A DNA stretch of 27,153 nucleotides from Butyrivibrio sp. Lineage in GTDB: Bacteria > Bacillota > Clostridia > Lachnospirales > Lachnospiraceae. Positions within the stretch are counted from its first letter, which is position 1, and each line of letters starts with the position of its first letter. Of the stretch, positions 1-9,131 are shown one piece after another. The translations under genes were made by a program, and so were the position numbers. The notes beneath the pieces were generated by a model. That model was not told the DNA's origin and did not search any database. It saw nothing but the letters and a program-made list of their open reading frames with translations. The stretch spans positions 1 through 27,153 of the forward strand of contig JAILEJ010000355.1 in the NCBI GenBank assembly GCA_024688095.1, in the 5' to 3' direction.

Positions 1-230
1 AATGTATCTGTATCATCTTTTTCCCTTGGAAGAACTATGGTTTCTATATCCAAATCCGGCTTTTCATGTGAATCAAAATCGCCTACTATCAGCCCCGGCT
101 TAACACCAAGCTTATCCATATGCTTTAGGCCACTATCACAAAAAATAAAAAAATCATCTGTTTTTAAACAGTTCCTTATATAATCATAGTTCTGTATATC
201 TGCTCCTGCAACAATTACACATCTGTTCAT
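1..230 (-). CDS. thiN: Thiamine pyrophosphokinase, N-terminal part (cut by window edge)
   Basis: The protein would transfer pyrophosphate from ATP to thiamine, giving the cofactor TPP in the cytoplasm. The 76 visible codons start at an ATG at 230 and read MNRCVIVAGADIQNYDYIR, then a CDSG segment, VGDFDS and finally KDDTDT. GDFDS and the KDxTD motif are the signature ATP/Mg and thiamine site elements of the TPK/ThiN family. The rest of the gene (normally about 200-220 codons) lies beyond the left edge. A GGGAGTGAG sequence about 9 bases upstream can serve as ribosome binding site. The gene follows the sensor kinase gene by about 70 bases on the same strand with no clear terminator between, so it may be read through or have its own promoter. 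Thiazole genes sit 22 kb away, but nothing in the window links the two loci. Identification is strong; function is inferred from motifs. Confidence 0.88.
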   Translation of the reverse strand, partial: MNRCVIVAGADIQNYDYIRNCLKTDDFFIFCDSGLKHMDKLGVKPGLIVGDFDSHEKPDLDIETIVLPREKDDTDT

Positions 231-299
231 TATAATTCTCACTCCCGCTACATCAAAATGCCTTTTATTCTGCTCTTGGCAAGTCACTTTAAGAGGTAT

Positions 300-1928
300 T
301 CACACCGGCAATGTAATCTCATATAATGTTTTTATCTCTGCATTATCAATAAGACTTATCGTGCCTCCATGCGCCTCTACAATCTTTTTGGCAATTGTCA
401 TGCCAAGACCAGTTCCCTGCCCGCTTGTGCGTGACTCATTTCCAACTGAGAATGGCTCAAATATTCTTTCTCTTAGTTCCTTTGGAATACCTACTCCGTT
501 ATCACCAATTCTGATAGCAATTCTATCCATGTCTGCAGATGCATTAAGGCTTACATAAATACAAGTTCCGGAACTGTTATGCTTTAATGTATTATTTATG
601 ATATTTTCAAAGACTCTTTTTAACTGCATTTTATCAAAGGAAGTAATAATTTTCTCATCAGGAATATTAATATCCATTTCATATCCCTTAAGACTTATCT
701 CCTCATATTTAAACGCAAGATATTCTCTGAAATATTCGCATATATCATCCTGTTCCTTACTTAGAGTAAAGAGCGGATGATCGAGTTTACTATATTCAAA
801 AAACTGATTGATCAAATCCGCGAGTTGGTCAGCCTTAAGAACAATTGCATTTAAATAGCTCTGTCTTTTATCAGAAGGTACCACATTGTCTGCCACAGCC
901 CTTGAATATCCCTGGATTACTGTAATTGGGGTCTTTAAATCATGTGAAATATCAGCAAGCATTTGCCTCTTATCTTCTTCCATCTTTACTTTGGCATTTT
1001 CTGCTTCCTTTAACTTTTCAGCCATGCCATTAAAAGTGTCACATATTTGCTCAAATTCTTTATTTCCACGATATGATATTCTCTCATTCATATTTCCATC
1101 CGCAAACTTCTCCATACCATTTGTCAAAAGAGCTATTGGCTTTGATACCCTCCTTGTCATAAACAATGCAAACACTATTATGAGTCCTATTATTACAATG
1201 ACAAAAACAGGATTTACCAGATTATACGCGGTCTGCACTCTATTCCAGGTCCTGCCTGATGGGGGATTAGAATGTATGAGAATATACCTCTGATTATTAT
1301 CTTTATCATTAAATTTATATTTTATGACATTATCACGATTCTCTGAACTGTCCAGAATATAAGAAATTTCGTCTTTGGTAAGAATATCATTCTCAAGTGC
1401 AACACTTGAATACTGTATTTCATAATCAGAATTAAGAATTATCACGCCTATTGGATTTGTGATGTATTCCATCTCTGCACTGTCTGCCTCTGATTCTTCA
1501 TCTATAGTAGTATTTATTTCCTCAAATTTGGTAAGAACATACTGTTCACTGCCGTCTTCACATGTAACAGTTTCAGCTCTATAATATTCTGAATTTGTTT
1601 CTCCATAGGAATCGATAAATTCAAGCTTATCCAGAGTATATATATTAGATTTCTTTACTCCATCTGTCTTGTATATGACATTGGCATTTTCATCCAATAC
1701 TTCCAGATATCCATTATTAACATATTTTTCAAGCTTTGAATAATTCCCATCAGCAAGAGATGGACTGTTAATAATGGCATAGTAATCCGGAACCTTGATC
1801 ATATTCATTGTAACCTGACTGGCGATAAGGTTCAGTATAAGCAGACTAAGTCCCGCAAGTGCAATAAAAAATACATAGCTGATTATTAATAAAAATGTAA
1901 AGCTTATTCCTCTTTTTTTTCCATTCAT
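300..1928 (-). CDS. Two-component sensor histidine kinase
   Basis: A membrane sensor kinase of the BaeS/PhoR-like class, 542 aa. Residues 11-36 form the first membrane helix, 40-237 an extracytoplasmic sensor domain with no motif I recognise, and 241-258 the second helix. A HAMP linker follows, then the HisKA box with phospho-acceptor His329 in ADISHDLKTPITVIQG. The ATP-binding domain shows the N box (IINNTLKH), the G1 box (IGDNGVGIP) and the G2 box (GQGTGLGMTIAKK). A start at TTG 1934 is possible, but the ATG at 1928 keeps the GGAG site at usable spacing and lies two bases after the response regulator stop, so I chose it. The gene is last in an operon with a response regulator and a MacB-like transporter. 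This suggests it senses a substrate or damage signal handled by that transporter, as in peptide-antibiotic sensing modules. That role is inference; the ligand is unknown. Confidence 0.93.
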   Translation of the reverse strand: MNGKKRGISFTFLLIISYVFFIALAGLSLLILNLIASQVTMNMIKVPDYYAIINSPSLADGNYSKLEKYVNNGYLEVLDENANVIYKTDGVKKSNIYTLDKLEFIDSYGETNSEYYRAETVTCEDGSEQYVLTKFEEINTTIDEESEADSAEMEYITNPIGVIILNSDYEIQYSSVALENDILTKDEISYILDSSENRDNVIKYKFNDKDNNQRYILIHSNPPSGRTWNRVQTAYNLVNPVFVIVIIGLIIVFALFMTRRVSKPIALLTNGMEKFADGNMNERISYRGNKEFEQICDTFNGMAEKLKEAENAKVKMEEDKRQMLADISHDLKTPITVIQGYSRAVADNVVPSDKRQSYLNAIVLKADQLADLINQFFEYSKLDHPLFTLSKEQDDICEYFREYLAFKYEEISLKGYEMDINIPDEKIITSFDKMQLKRVFENIINNTLKHNSSGTCIYVSLNASADMDRIAIRIGDNGVGIPKELRERIFEPFSVGNESRTSGQGTGLGMTIAKKIVEAHGGTISLIDNAEIKTLYEITLPV

Positions 1929-1930
1929 TA

Positions 1931-2629
1931 TCAAAGCTTCTCCATCTTATATCCAAGACCTCTGATTGTCTTTATGTACTTAGGATTTTTGGAGTCATCC
2001 TCTATCTTATCTCTAAGCTTGGACATATGCACCATCATGGTATTGTCATCATTTTCAAAATACTCACCATTTATTTTCTCATAAAGCTGAACTTTGGTAA
2101 AAACTCTTCCCGGATTTTTCATAAGAAGCTGAAGTATCTTAAATTCTGTTGCAGTAAGCGTAATACTCTCTCCTTTTTTCTTAAGAACTATAGCCTCTGT
2201 ATCAAGTTCAAGTTCTCCCACCTTTAATACAGTGCTCTCATTTTGAGAAGGATTCAGCTTATAAAAGCGTCTGAGTCCTGAATTTACGCGGGCTACTACC
2301 TCTAAAGGATTAAAGGGCTTTGATATATAATCGTCCGCTCCAAGATTTAATCCCAATATCTTATCACTATCAGCATTCTTGGCAGACAGAATAAGTATCG
2401 GCATATTGTAACGCTCTCTAAGCTTTTTAGTGAGCTCATATCCATTCATTTCCGGCATCATAATATCAAGAATTGCAAAGTCTATTTTATTAGACTCTGC
2501 AATTCTATAAGCCTCCATGCCATCATAGGCAGAAAGCACATTATATCCTTCATTTCCAAGATAAAGAGTTAGTATCTCCACAATATCCTTATCATCTTCT
2601 GCTATTAGAACATTATATTTTTCTGACAT
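1931..2629 (-). CDS. OmpR/PhoB-family response regulator
   Basis: A 232-aa cytoplasmic DNA-binding regulator, the normal length for this family. The receiver domain (about 1-118) has the acidic pair at E11/D12, the phospho-acceptor Asp55 in FAILDIMMPEMNGYEL, and Lys104 in ISKPFNP. The C-terminal winged helix (about 135-230) ends with the usual TIRGLGYKME block. The ATG at 2629 has AAGGA seven bases upstream. The stop codon lies two bases before the kinase ATG, so the pair is probably translationally coupled. It follows the permease gene by 20 bases in the same operon. It probably controls this operon in answer to the partner kinase, although I did not find a clear binding site upstream of the adaptor gene. 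Confidence 0.95.
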   Translation of the reverse strand: MSEKYNVLIAEDDKDIVEILTLYLGNEGYNVLSAYDGMEAYRIAESNKIDFAILDIMMPEMNGYELTKKLRERYNMPILILSAKNADSDKILGLNLGADDYISKPFNPLEVVARVNSGLRRFYKLNPSQNESTVLKVGELELDTEAIVLKKKGESITLTATEFKILQLLMKNPGRVFTKVQLYEKINGEYFENDDNTMMVHMSKLRDKIEDDSKNPKYIKTIRGLGYKMEKL

Positions 2630-2649
2630 ATAATAATCCTTTTCTTCCC

Positions 2650-3906
2650 TTACTCGTATCTAAGTGCATCGATAGGATTCATCTTTGCAGCCTTATTGGC
2701 AGGATAGAATCCAAAAAATACGCCAAATACAACGGAAAATAGCACGCTTCCTATAATTCCTGCTATTGATGGAGTACCCTTGTAGTTCATCATATTGGAG
2801 GCAACCATTCCGAATATAAGGCCAAGTATCACTCCTATTATACCACCTGCAACGCAGATAACTATCGCTTCTGTGATAAATTGAAGCCTTATCTGGCCAT
2901 TTGTTGCACCCAGAGCTTTTCGTGTACCTATTTCTCTGGTTCTCTCCATAATTGATACAACCATGATATTCATAACACCGATTCCGCCTACAAGAAGTGA
3001 TATTGCTCCAATAGCCATAAACGCCATTTTCTGTGTGGAAAGCATGTTCTGTGTATAGTCAATTGATTCTTTCATGCTATATCCAAAGGCTTCGTATGTG
3101 TCATTATTTTTGTAAAAAGACTCATTAACAAAATTCGTAATACTTGTAGCAAGTGCTGTCGCATCAACTCCATCTTTTGCAATAACTGTAAAACTTTCAT
3201 ACAATTCCTTGTCCTTTAGCTGGGCAACAGCAGCATTTAATGTAATATAGCAGGGTGTTGAAATATCCTTCTCTGATGTTCCCATAGAAAATCCGCCAGA
3301 TGAGCTTTCAGAGTATTTATATACTCCAACTATAGTATATGAATAATATTTTGAACCTGTCATAAACTCCAGTTTCTGTCCAAGAGCTTTATTTACATCT
3401 CCTCCAAACATGTTGTTAACATACTTATCAGAAACAATTGCAAGCTTATGCACACCATTATATTCACTTTCAGAAAAAACGTGTCCTGCAACCATTTTAA
3501 GATTGTTTGAATCCATTGCAGTCTTATTTAAACCGGATATTTCTACATTTGCATACTTCTTTTTATCTGTGATTTTAGTAGATCCAACACTTTTGGTAAG
3601 TGATATTCCTTTTATCTGACTCTGAAATGCACTTCCAATTGCCTCGAATACCTTATTATCATAATAGTCACTGTCCTTAGGACTTCTCATATTTTCATCA
3701 TAGGTTTTGGTTCCAAGATAAAATTCAATGTTGTTTGCACCAAGCCCGCTCATCTGAGCCATAACAGAATTATTCATCGAATCACTTACTGTCATAATGG
3801 TAATAAGTGAAGCTATACCTATAATGATTCCAAGCATTGTAAGAAACGTTCTTACTTTATTAGCATACAGACCGCTGAGCGCAAGCTTTATATTTTCCAA
3901 AATCAT
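2650..3906 (-). CDS. MacB/FtsX-type ABC transporter permease
   Basis: A 418-aa inner-membrane permease of the MacB_PCD plus FtsX architecture. Helix 1 is near residues 19-40 (TFLTMLGIIIGIASLITI) and is followed by a large extracytoplasmic domain (about 45-285). Three helices close the protein, around 292-318 (AIGAISLLVGGIGVMNIMVV), 345-370 and 380-402. The block MERTREIGTRKALGAT is the conserved cytoplasmic coupling element of this family, and the end NKAAKMNPIDALRYE is typical. The ATG at 3906 has AGGAG eight bases upstream and lies inside the end of the ATPase gene (47-base overlap). Together with the ATPase and adaptor it would form a tripartite MacAB-like exporter. In Gram-positives such systems usually export or resist peptides; the substrate here is not visible. 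Confidence 0.93.
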   Translation of the reverse strand: MILENIKLALSGLYANKVRTFLTMLGIIIGIASLITIMTVSDSMNNSVMAQMSGLGANNIEFYLGTKTYDENMRSPKDSDYYDNKVFEAIGSAFQSQIKGISLTKSVGSTKITDKKKYANVEISGLNKTAMDSNNLKMVAGHVFSESEYNGVHKLAIVSDKYVNNMFGGDVNKALGQKLEFMTGSKYYSYTIVGVYKYSESSSGGFSMGTSEKDISTPCYITLNAAVAQLKDKELYESFTVIAKDGVDATALATSITNFVNESFYKNNDTYEAFGYSMKESIDYTQNMLSTQKMAFMAIGAISLLVGGIGVMNIMVVSIMERTREIGTRKALGATNGQIRLQFITEAIVICVAGGIIGVILGLIFGMVASNMMNYKGTPSIAGIIGSVLFSVVFGVFFGFYPANKAAKMNPIDALRYE

Positions 3907-4624
3907 AGCTTTCTCCTTTTCTCTCGCCTATAATAAGTCCATCCTTTAGTGTAAGCACTCTTTCTGTCTCTTCTGCAAGCTCGTTGGAATGCGTTATAAG
4001 CACTATTGTTATTCCCTTTTCTTCATGAAGTTTATGAAAAAGATCCATGATCATACGACCTGTTTTGGAATCAAGAGCACCTGTCGGCTCATCAGCAAGA
4101 ATAATTGAAGGATCATTCATAAGAGCTCTTGCTATAGCAACCCTTTGCTTTTGTCCACCTGAGAGTTCATCAGGTGTATGGTGCATTCTTTCCTCCATTC
4201 CTACCATCTTAAGAAGCTCTTTTGCCTTCTCTGTTCTGACTTTTCCTCTTACACCTGCATACATCATAGGAAGCTCTACATTCTTTAATGCAGATGTTCT
4301 TGGTATAAGGTTATAGGTCTGAAATACAAACCCGATTTTCTGATTACGTATCTTTGAAAGCTCGCTGTCCTTTGCTCTTTCTACCTCAATTCCATCAAGT
4401 GTATATTCACCGGCTGTTGGTCTGTCCAAAATGCCTATGATATTCATAAGTGTTGATTTTCCTGATCCTGACTGACCTACTATTGACACAAACTCTCCCT
4501 TATAAACATCAATATCAATTCCGTGAAGTATCTCTATTTCATTTTCGGTTCCCACATTATAGCTCTTGCGTATATTTCTACCTGAAATCATTTTTTCTTC
4601 TGTAATATTATGTATATTATCCAT
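3860..4624 (-). CDS. MacB/LolD-type ABC transporter ATPase
   Basis: A 254-aa cytoplasmic ATPase that would power the adjacent permease. It shows Walker A (GQSGSGKST), a Q loop, the signature motif LSGGQKQRVAIARAL, Walker B (IILADEPTGALDS) and the H-loop His in LITHSNE. These are typical of the LolD/MacB subgroup. The frame also allows GTG at 4627, but the ATG at 4624 has AGGTGA eight bases upstream and is preferred. The C-terminal tail (about 18 residues ending KACAQRSVC) is longer than usual and is encoded in the 47-base overlap with the permease gene. It may be a non-conserved run-through tail. The gene sits 84 bases after the adaptor gene on the same strand. Confidence 0.94.
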   Translation of the reverse strand: MDNIHNITEEKMISGRNIRKSYNVGTENEIEILHGIDIDVYKGEFVSIVGQSGSGKSTLMNIIGILDRPTAGEYTLDGIEVERAKDSELSKIRNQKIGFVFQTYNLIPRTSALKNVELPMMYAGVRGKVRTEKAKELLKMVGMEERMHHTPDELSGGQKQRVAIARALMNDPSIILADEPTGALDSKTGRMIMDLFHKLHEEKGITIVLITHSNELAEETERVLTLKDGLIIGERKGESYDFGKYKACAQRSVC

Positions 4625-4708
4625 CACATTTTCACCTGTGTTATAAAAGACCTTATATCATGTCTGTTATCATATTTTTCTTTCTATATTTTCAGAAGCA
4701 CAACCACT

Positions 4709-6862
4709 TTAATACATCATATCCATATCTGTAGAAGTTTCTGCTTCAGCTCCCGTACTATAGTCATCTATAACTACATTCATTCCTTCGACAAGTCCTT
4801 CTCCTTCAACCTGAACATAGTAATCTGTCTTAAGACCGTATGTTACGACTATTTTCTCGGTAGCTCCAGTTGCTTCATCTGTGAGAACTTCCACATAATA
4901 ACTGCCATCGTCATCTGACTTAACCGCATTATCAGGAAGTGTAAGGGCATCTTTTACAAGACTCTGTATAATTGTAACCTTTGCTGTCATTCCAATTCTT
5001 AGTCTGTCACTTGGATTATCAATAGTAATTTCGATAGGATAATCGTTAGATGCTGCTGCATTAGTATTCTGTGTTGAATTTTCAGAATTTGTTGATGCTG
5101 CTACAGTTCCAGGAACAGGTGACACAAATGATATCTTACCTGTCATATCATCATCACCTGTTGTTTCAGTTTTTATAACAACATCCATATCCTTTGCGAT
5201 ATCACTTATATCATACTGATCAACTGTTGCACTTACTTTGTATCCACTGTTATCCTGTATCGTTACTATCTCCGCACCCTTATATGTATCTCCTGCCTTT
5301 ACAGAAACACTTGTTACTACACCATCAGCCGGAGCCACAATTGTACAGTCATCAAGCTGTTTCTGATATTTATCAACCTCCTGCTGTGCAGATATTTCAG
5401 ACGAAACAACTGAAAGTTTACTTTCTTTTACACTGTCTGCACTATCTGCAAGATTTTTCTTATTATTTCTTTCTGTATCTTCTTTTGATTCATTTGCCTT
5501 CTGTACTGAATCTTTTCCTGTTTCTACGCTGGATTCTGCAGTTTTTACATTTGCTTCTGCCTCTGTTTTTGCAGATGTTGCTTCTGTAAGGTTTTCCTGT
5601 GCAGTTGTACTTGCTTCTGATTTACTCTCTGCATTTGCTTTGGCATTATTATATGAAGCCTCGGCATCACTTACTTTATCATTTACTTTATTTATCTTAT
5701 TCTCAATCTTATTTCTCTTATCATCTGCACTTGCTTTTCTTGAAACCAGTGAATCGTATTTTGCTGATGCACTGTTATATTCACCCTGTTTCTCAGTTAC
5801 CTTATCATTTGCAGCGGTTAGTTCTGCATTTGCTGTATCAAGATTGCTCTTTAGAGTATCAAGTGTTCCATCTGAACTTGCAGCATCATAAGCACTTTTG
5901 GCTTCGTCATATTTTTGTTGGAGATCAGCCCTTGTTTCATCTGTTGCATTATCAAGATTAGTTTTGGCTTCATCCATTGCAGTCTTTTTTGCATTTACAT
6001 CTGCTTCAATGGCAGTTTTTTGCTGGTCATATATTGTCTTTGCATTATTTACAGCATTCTGTTTATCAGTAACAGCACTATTTGCATCATCAAGACTTGT
6101 CTTTGCGGAATCAAGTTCAGCCTTTGCTACAGCAATATCTGTATCAGAAATTTCTTCTATACTATTAAGATCTGACTGTAATTCCTGGAGCTTTTGCTGC
6201 TGTGCAGCAAGCTTTTGAGATGCTGCCGTAGCCGCATCTTCTGCCTGCTGAGCTTCCTGTTTTGCAGCATTTGCAGCATCCTGTTTGCTCTGTAAATCAT
6301 TTGTAGTAGCCTCAAGCTGCTGCTTTGCTTTATTCTGTTCGTCCACTGATTTGTTGTAATTTTCATTTGCCTTGTCTACATCAGCCTGTGCTCTTGATGC
6401 TTCAACATTAGCCGTTTCCTGAGTATTGGAATAATTTCTCTCAGCCTGTGATATGTCCATACTGTTTTTTGACTGAGTAATATCAAGGCTCTCTTTTGCT
6501 ATATCATAGGATTTCTGAATACTTGTGGTATCAAGCTTTGCTATGACATCGCCCTTTTTTACCTGGTCACCCACACTTACATCCAGTTCTGTTATTTCCA
6601 GATCAGTAAGCTCCGATGTAACAACATAAGTTGCTGCACTTGATATTGTTCCGGACACACTTATTGATTTTTGAAGATCCTGCTTTACTACAGGTGTTGT
6701 ATTAACTGTAGGTACAGACGTATCCTCATATGCCTTACTGTTATTTTTGATTGCTATGCCGAGTACTGCCGATAATACGACTACTGAAGAAAGCGTTACC
6801 GCCCATACTTTCTTATTCTTAGCCGCATCTTTTAATTTATTGATATCCACCTTCTTGCCCAT
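4709..6862 (-). CDS. Membrane-fusion (HlyD/MacA-like) adaptor with very long coiled coil
   Basis: A 717-aa membrane-anchored periplasmic adaptor homologue. A membrane helix lies at about 19-38. The first half of the lipoyl/barrel-sandwich domain is at 60-112 (DVSVGDQVKKGDVIAKLD). An extended Ala/Lys/Glu/Asp-rich helical region covers about 113-505, and the second lipoyl half follows at about 506-540 (CTIVAPADGVVTSVSVKAGD). Beta-barrel and membrane-proximal domains follow to about 695, with an acidic Met/Asp-rich tail ending in tyrosine. Family members such as MacA are about 370 aa, so the doubled length is all coiled coil. The ATG at 6862 has AAGGAG upstream. It is the first gene of the exporter operon. 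Long ORFs on the opposite strand here are shadows of the low-complexity coiled coil. The family assignment is firm; the reach of the coiled coil is inference. Confidence 0.92.
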   Translation of the reverse strand: MGKKVDINKLKDAAKNKKVWAVTLSSVVVLSAVLGIAIKNNSKAYEDTSVPTVNTTPVVKQDLQKSISVSGTISSAATYVVTSELTDLEITELDVSVGDQVKKGDVIAKLDTTSIQKSYDIAKESLDITQSKNSMDISQAERNYSNTQETANVEASRAQADVDKANENYNKSVDEQNKAKQQLEATTNDLQSKQDAANAAKQEAQQAEDAATAASQKLAAQQQKLQELQSDLNSIEEISDTDIAVAKAELDSAKTSLDDANSAVTDKQNAVNNAKTIYDQQKTAIEADVNAKKTAMDEAKTNLDNATDETRADLQQKYDEAKSAYDAASSDGTLDTLKSNLDTANAELTAANDKVTEKQGEYNSASAKYDSLVSRKASADDKRNKIENKINKVNDKVSDAEASYNNAKANAESKSEASTTAQENLTEATSAKTEAEANVKTAESSVETGKDSVQKANESKEDTERNNKKNLADSADSVKESKLSVVSSEISAQQEVDKYQKQLDDCTIVAPADGVVTSVSVKAGDTYKGAEIVTIQDNSGYKVSATVDQYDISDIAKDMDVVIKTETTGDDDMTGKISFVSPVPGTVAASTNSENSTQNTNAAASNDYPIEITIDNPSDRLRIGMTAKVTIIQSLVKDALTLPDNAVKSDDDGSYYVEVLTDEATGATEKIVVTYGLKTDYYVQVEGEGLVEGMNVVIDDYSTGAEAETSTDMDMMY

Positions 6863-6947
6863 AAAAAAAGCTCCTTTTAGATTTCTGATTAACTTTGTTT
6901 TTTACTATGCAAAGTTTATTTCAGAAAAATAAAAGAAGACTTTATAT

Positions 6948-6969
6948 AACCTTAAGAAATCTTAAGGTT
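6948..6969. repeat. Perfect 9-bp inverted repeat after nagA
   Basis: AACCTTAAG and CTTAAGGTT flank a 4-base loop, eight bases beyond the nagA stop. On the minus strand it lacks a clean T run (ATATAAAG follows), so it is a weak terminator candidate for nagA. Alternatively it is an operator for the adaptor operon, whose start is 86 bases further on. Confidence 0.45.
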
Positions 6970-6976
6970 AGAAAAA

Positions 6977-8098
6977 TTACAATACTTCTCCACGAAGTAC
7001 TATCTTTTTTATATTTAATTTTTCATCCAGAACAAGTATATTGGCAACCTTTCCTTCATCAAGAGAGCCGTATTCACTGTCGATATGTATTGATCTTGCA
7101 GGGTTTATTGTTACAGCCTTAAGAGCCTGATTTACCGGGATATTCATCTCTAAAACCACAGTTTTAAAGCATTCATACAGATTGGTTACTGATCCTGCTA
7201 TTGTATTTATATCCTTTTCAAGTACGGCTTTTTTGCCATTCTTAATAACTTTCTGACCACCCAGGCTATAGTTTCCATCTGGAAGTCCTGCACCCTCCAT
7301 CGTATCTGAGATAAGGATTACCTTATCCGATCCGAAATAATCAAATGTAAATCTTACCATTGCAGGATGAACATGAATTCCATCAGCTATAAGTTCAACA
7401 TCAGCTCCAGCTTCATGAGCTGCTATAATAGGTCCCGGCAATCTATGATTAATACCGGGCATTGCATTAAAAAGATGTGTCACATGACTTGCACCATTTT
7501 CAAAAGCTTTTTTTGATATATCATAATCAGCACAGGTATGAGCAATAGATACAACTACATCTCCAGACACTTTCTTTATAAAATCAATTGCTCCCTCTGT
7601 TTCCGGAGCAATATCCACAAGCTTAACCAGATTTTTCCCCTTTTCTCTGAGTCTGTTAAACATATTAAAATCCGGATTCAAAACAAATTCAGGATTCTGG
7701 GCGCCTGCTTTATCACGACTTATGAAGGGACCTTCCATATTTATTCCTACAAAGTCAGAACATTTATCAAATTTTTGTGACTTAAAATAAACTGCGTTTT
7801 CTATTATGGAACTAAGCTTTTCTTCTCCAAAGGTCATTGTCGCAGGACAGATTGCAAGAACTCCATTTGCTGCTTCATATTCTGCGATTTTTCTAAGGCT
7901 TTCACAGTCCGCGTCACAAAAGTCGCATCCTACTGCTCCATGAAAATGGATATCAATAAATCCGGGAACCACATACATTCCTTCCGCATCAAGTACCCTT
8001 GCATCTCCGGATTTATCTGAAATCCTTCCATTATTTATGCATATATCTCTATTTTCAAAATCTTTCCCATTAAAAACTGATCCGTTTTTTATTATCAT
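6977..8098 (-). CDS. nagA: N-acetylglucosamine-6-phosphate deacetylase
   Basis: This cytoplasmic amidohydrolase removes acetate from GlcNAc-6-phosphate, feeding amino-sugar catabolism and peptidoglycan recycling. At 373 aa it matches the family's usual 380 or so. Visible metal and catalytic elements are His51/His53 (GFIDIHFHGAVG), Glu122 (NMEGPFIS), His187 (SIAHTCAD), His208 (HVTHLFNAMPGINHRLPG), the ADGIHVHP segment, and the catalytic Asp265 (LISDTMEGAGLPDG). The ATG at 8098 has AGGAAG about 8 bases upstream. No nagB partner is nearby. The gene lies 92 bases after lysR on the same strand, so it could be read through from it or have its own promoter. Nothing links it functionally to the amino acid transport operon. 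Confidence 0.95.
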   Translation of the reverse strand: MIIKNGSVFNGKDFENRDICINNGRISDKSGDARVLDAEGMYVVPGFIDIHFHGAVGCDFCDADCESLRKIAEYEAANGVLAICPATMTFGEEKLSSIIENAVYFKSQKFDKCSDFVGINMEGPFISRDKAGAQNPEFVLNPDFNMFNRLREKGKNLVKLVDIAPETEGAIDFIKKVSGDVVVSIAHTCADYDISKKAFENGASHVTHLFNAMPGINHRLPGPIIAAHEAGADVELIADGIHVHPAMVRFTFDYFGSDKVILISDTMEGAGLPDGNYSLGGQKVIKNGKKAVLEKDINTIAGSVTNLYECFKTVVLEMNIPVNQALKAVTINPARSIHIDSEYGSLDEGKVANILVLDEKLNIKKIVLRGEVL

Positions 8099-8190
8099 AT
8101 CAGGCTTCCTAAGATTTATTATTTTTTCTTAATTCTATCACTAATCACCAATCTTGTATGCCCTGTATCCTTTTAAGTCAGATTTCTGAA

Positions 8191-9096
8191 TCAGATTTCT
8201 TTATACCTTAGAAGCTCAGTCACATAATCTTTTCCATACTCAGATAATCGGCTTCCCTTCCTGATAATATAGCCAATCGTCAGAGGGTCTTCCTCCTTTA
8301 ACTTTATAGAAACCATTCCTTTAAGAATCGTCTTATCTCCTGTAAGCATTCCGGAACCTATTGCAAACCCATGAAGTTCTGCAATTAATTCCATGGTAGT
8401 TGCCCTGTCATCAGATTTAATCATTTTTTTAAATTCATAATCAGCCATGGCTTCTTCTGCAAGGTAGAAATTACTGTTACTGCTTTGATCAAAAGAAATG
8501 CATGGATACTGAGACAGTTCTTCGATTGAGATTTCTTCCCGTCCGGCAAATTCATGATTTTCCCACACGTATATATAGGTTTCTCTTATCATTAAAGGAA
8601 CAAACTCCAGTCCATATTCTTTTATAAGCTTTCTAATAACAGCTTCGTTTGCCCCCGAAAAAGAAATAATTCCAACTTCACTCTTTAAAGTTCTAACATC
8701 TTCAAGGACATCTCCTGTTTTTGTTTCATGAAATGAAAACTCATATTTTGCAGGATCATATTTTTCTATAACGTTTGTAAAAGCTTTTATAGAAAAATTA
8801 TAATGTTGTGAGGAGACTGAAAATTTTTCTTTATCTGCATCACCAGATAAATACCTGGTCTCCATAATTTCATATTGACTTATAACTTTTTTTGCATAAG
8901 TAACAAATTCTCTTCCTTCATCTGTAAGAGAGATTCCTTTGTTGGTCCTTTCAAATATCAGAATCTCCAGTTCTTCCTCCAGTTCTTTAATACTGGAAGA
9001 CAATGCAGGCTGTGAAATATAAAGTTTAGTCGCTGCTTCTCTTATAGATGAAGAGTTTGCAACTTCAAGAACATATTTTATCTGAGAAATATTCAT
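8191..9096 (-). CDS. LysR-family transcriptional regulator
   Basis: A 301-aa regulator: an N-terminal winged helix-turn-helix (residues 1-60, with SSIREAATKLYISQPALSSS) followed by a LysR substrate-binding domain (about 90-295). A GTG start at 9108 is also in frame, but the ATG at 9096 has AGGTGG eight bases upstream, and MNISQIKYVLEVA is the typical LysR beginning. The gene lies directly downstream of the double amino acid transporter operon on the same strand. It has its own candidate promoter and an inverted-repeat operator in the gap (separate entry). Similar sites precede the binding-protein operon and the esterase gene, so it probably controls all three and itself. LysR regulators of cysteine/methionine uptake (CmbR- or YtlI-like roles) are plausible relatives. 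The effector cannot be told from sequence. Confidence 0.93.
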   Translation of the reverse strand: MNISQIKYVLEVANSSSIREAATKLYISQPALSSSIKELEEELEILIFERTNKGISLTDEGREFVTYAKKVISQYEIMETRYLSGDADKEKFSVSSQHYNFSIKAFTNVIEKYDPAKYEFSFHETKTGDVLEDVRTLKSEVGIISFSGANEAVIRKLIKEYGLEFVPLMIRETYIYVWENHEFAGREEISIEELSQYPCISFDQSSNSNFYLAEEAMADYEFKKMIKSDDRATTMELIAELHGFAIGSGMLTGDKTILKGMVSIKLKEEDPLTIGYIIRKGSRLSEYGKDYVTELLRYKEI

Positions 9097-9131
9097 ATTA
9101 TTTACCACCTTATATTTCTAAATTCTAGCAA

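Noticed and set aside
1..230. A single split thiamine locus (thiN at the left edge and thiSFGH at the right)
   Set aside because: The two lie 22 kb apart with unrelated operons between. thiN is often unlinked in this group, so nearness in one window proves nothing.
3860..3906. Frameshift between the ATPase and permease genes
   Set aside because: Both proteins are complete, and the permease ATG has its own AGGAG site inside the overlap. A 47-base overlap with a slightly long ATPase tail explains it.
5194..5961. Long open frames on the plus strand opposite the adaptor gene
   Set aside because: They mirror the low-complexity coiled coil codons, are rich in Leu/His/Tyr without domain logic, and lack ribosome sites. 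They are shadows.
6948..6969. The perfect inverted repeat after nagA as a definite terminator
   Set aside because: The stem is AT-rich and not followed by a T run on either strand, so it is listed only as a repeat with uncertain function.
8126..8150. ATTAGTGATAGAATT upstream of nagA as a fourth LysR-type site
   Set aside because: It shares the ATTAGTGATA core, but it is in the opposite orientation relative to its gene and the flanks do not match. It is too short to separate from chance in AT-rich DNA.
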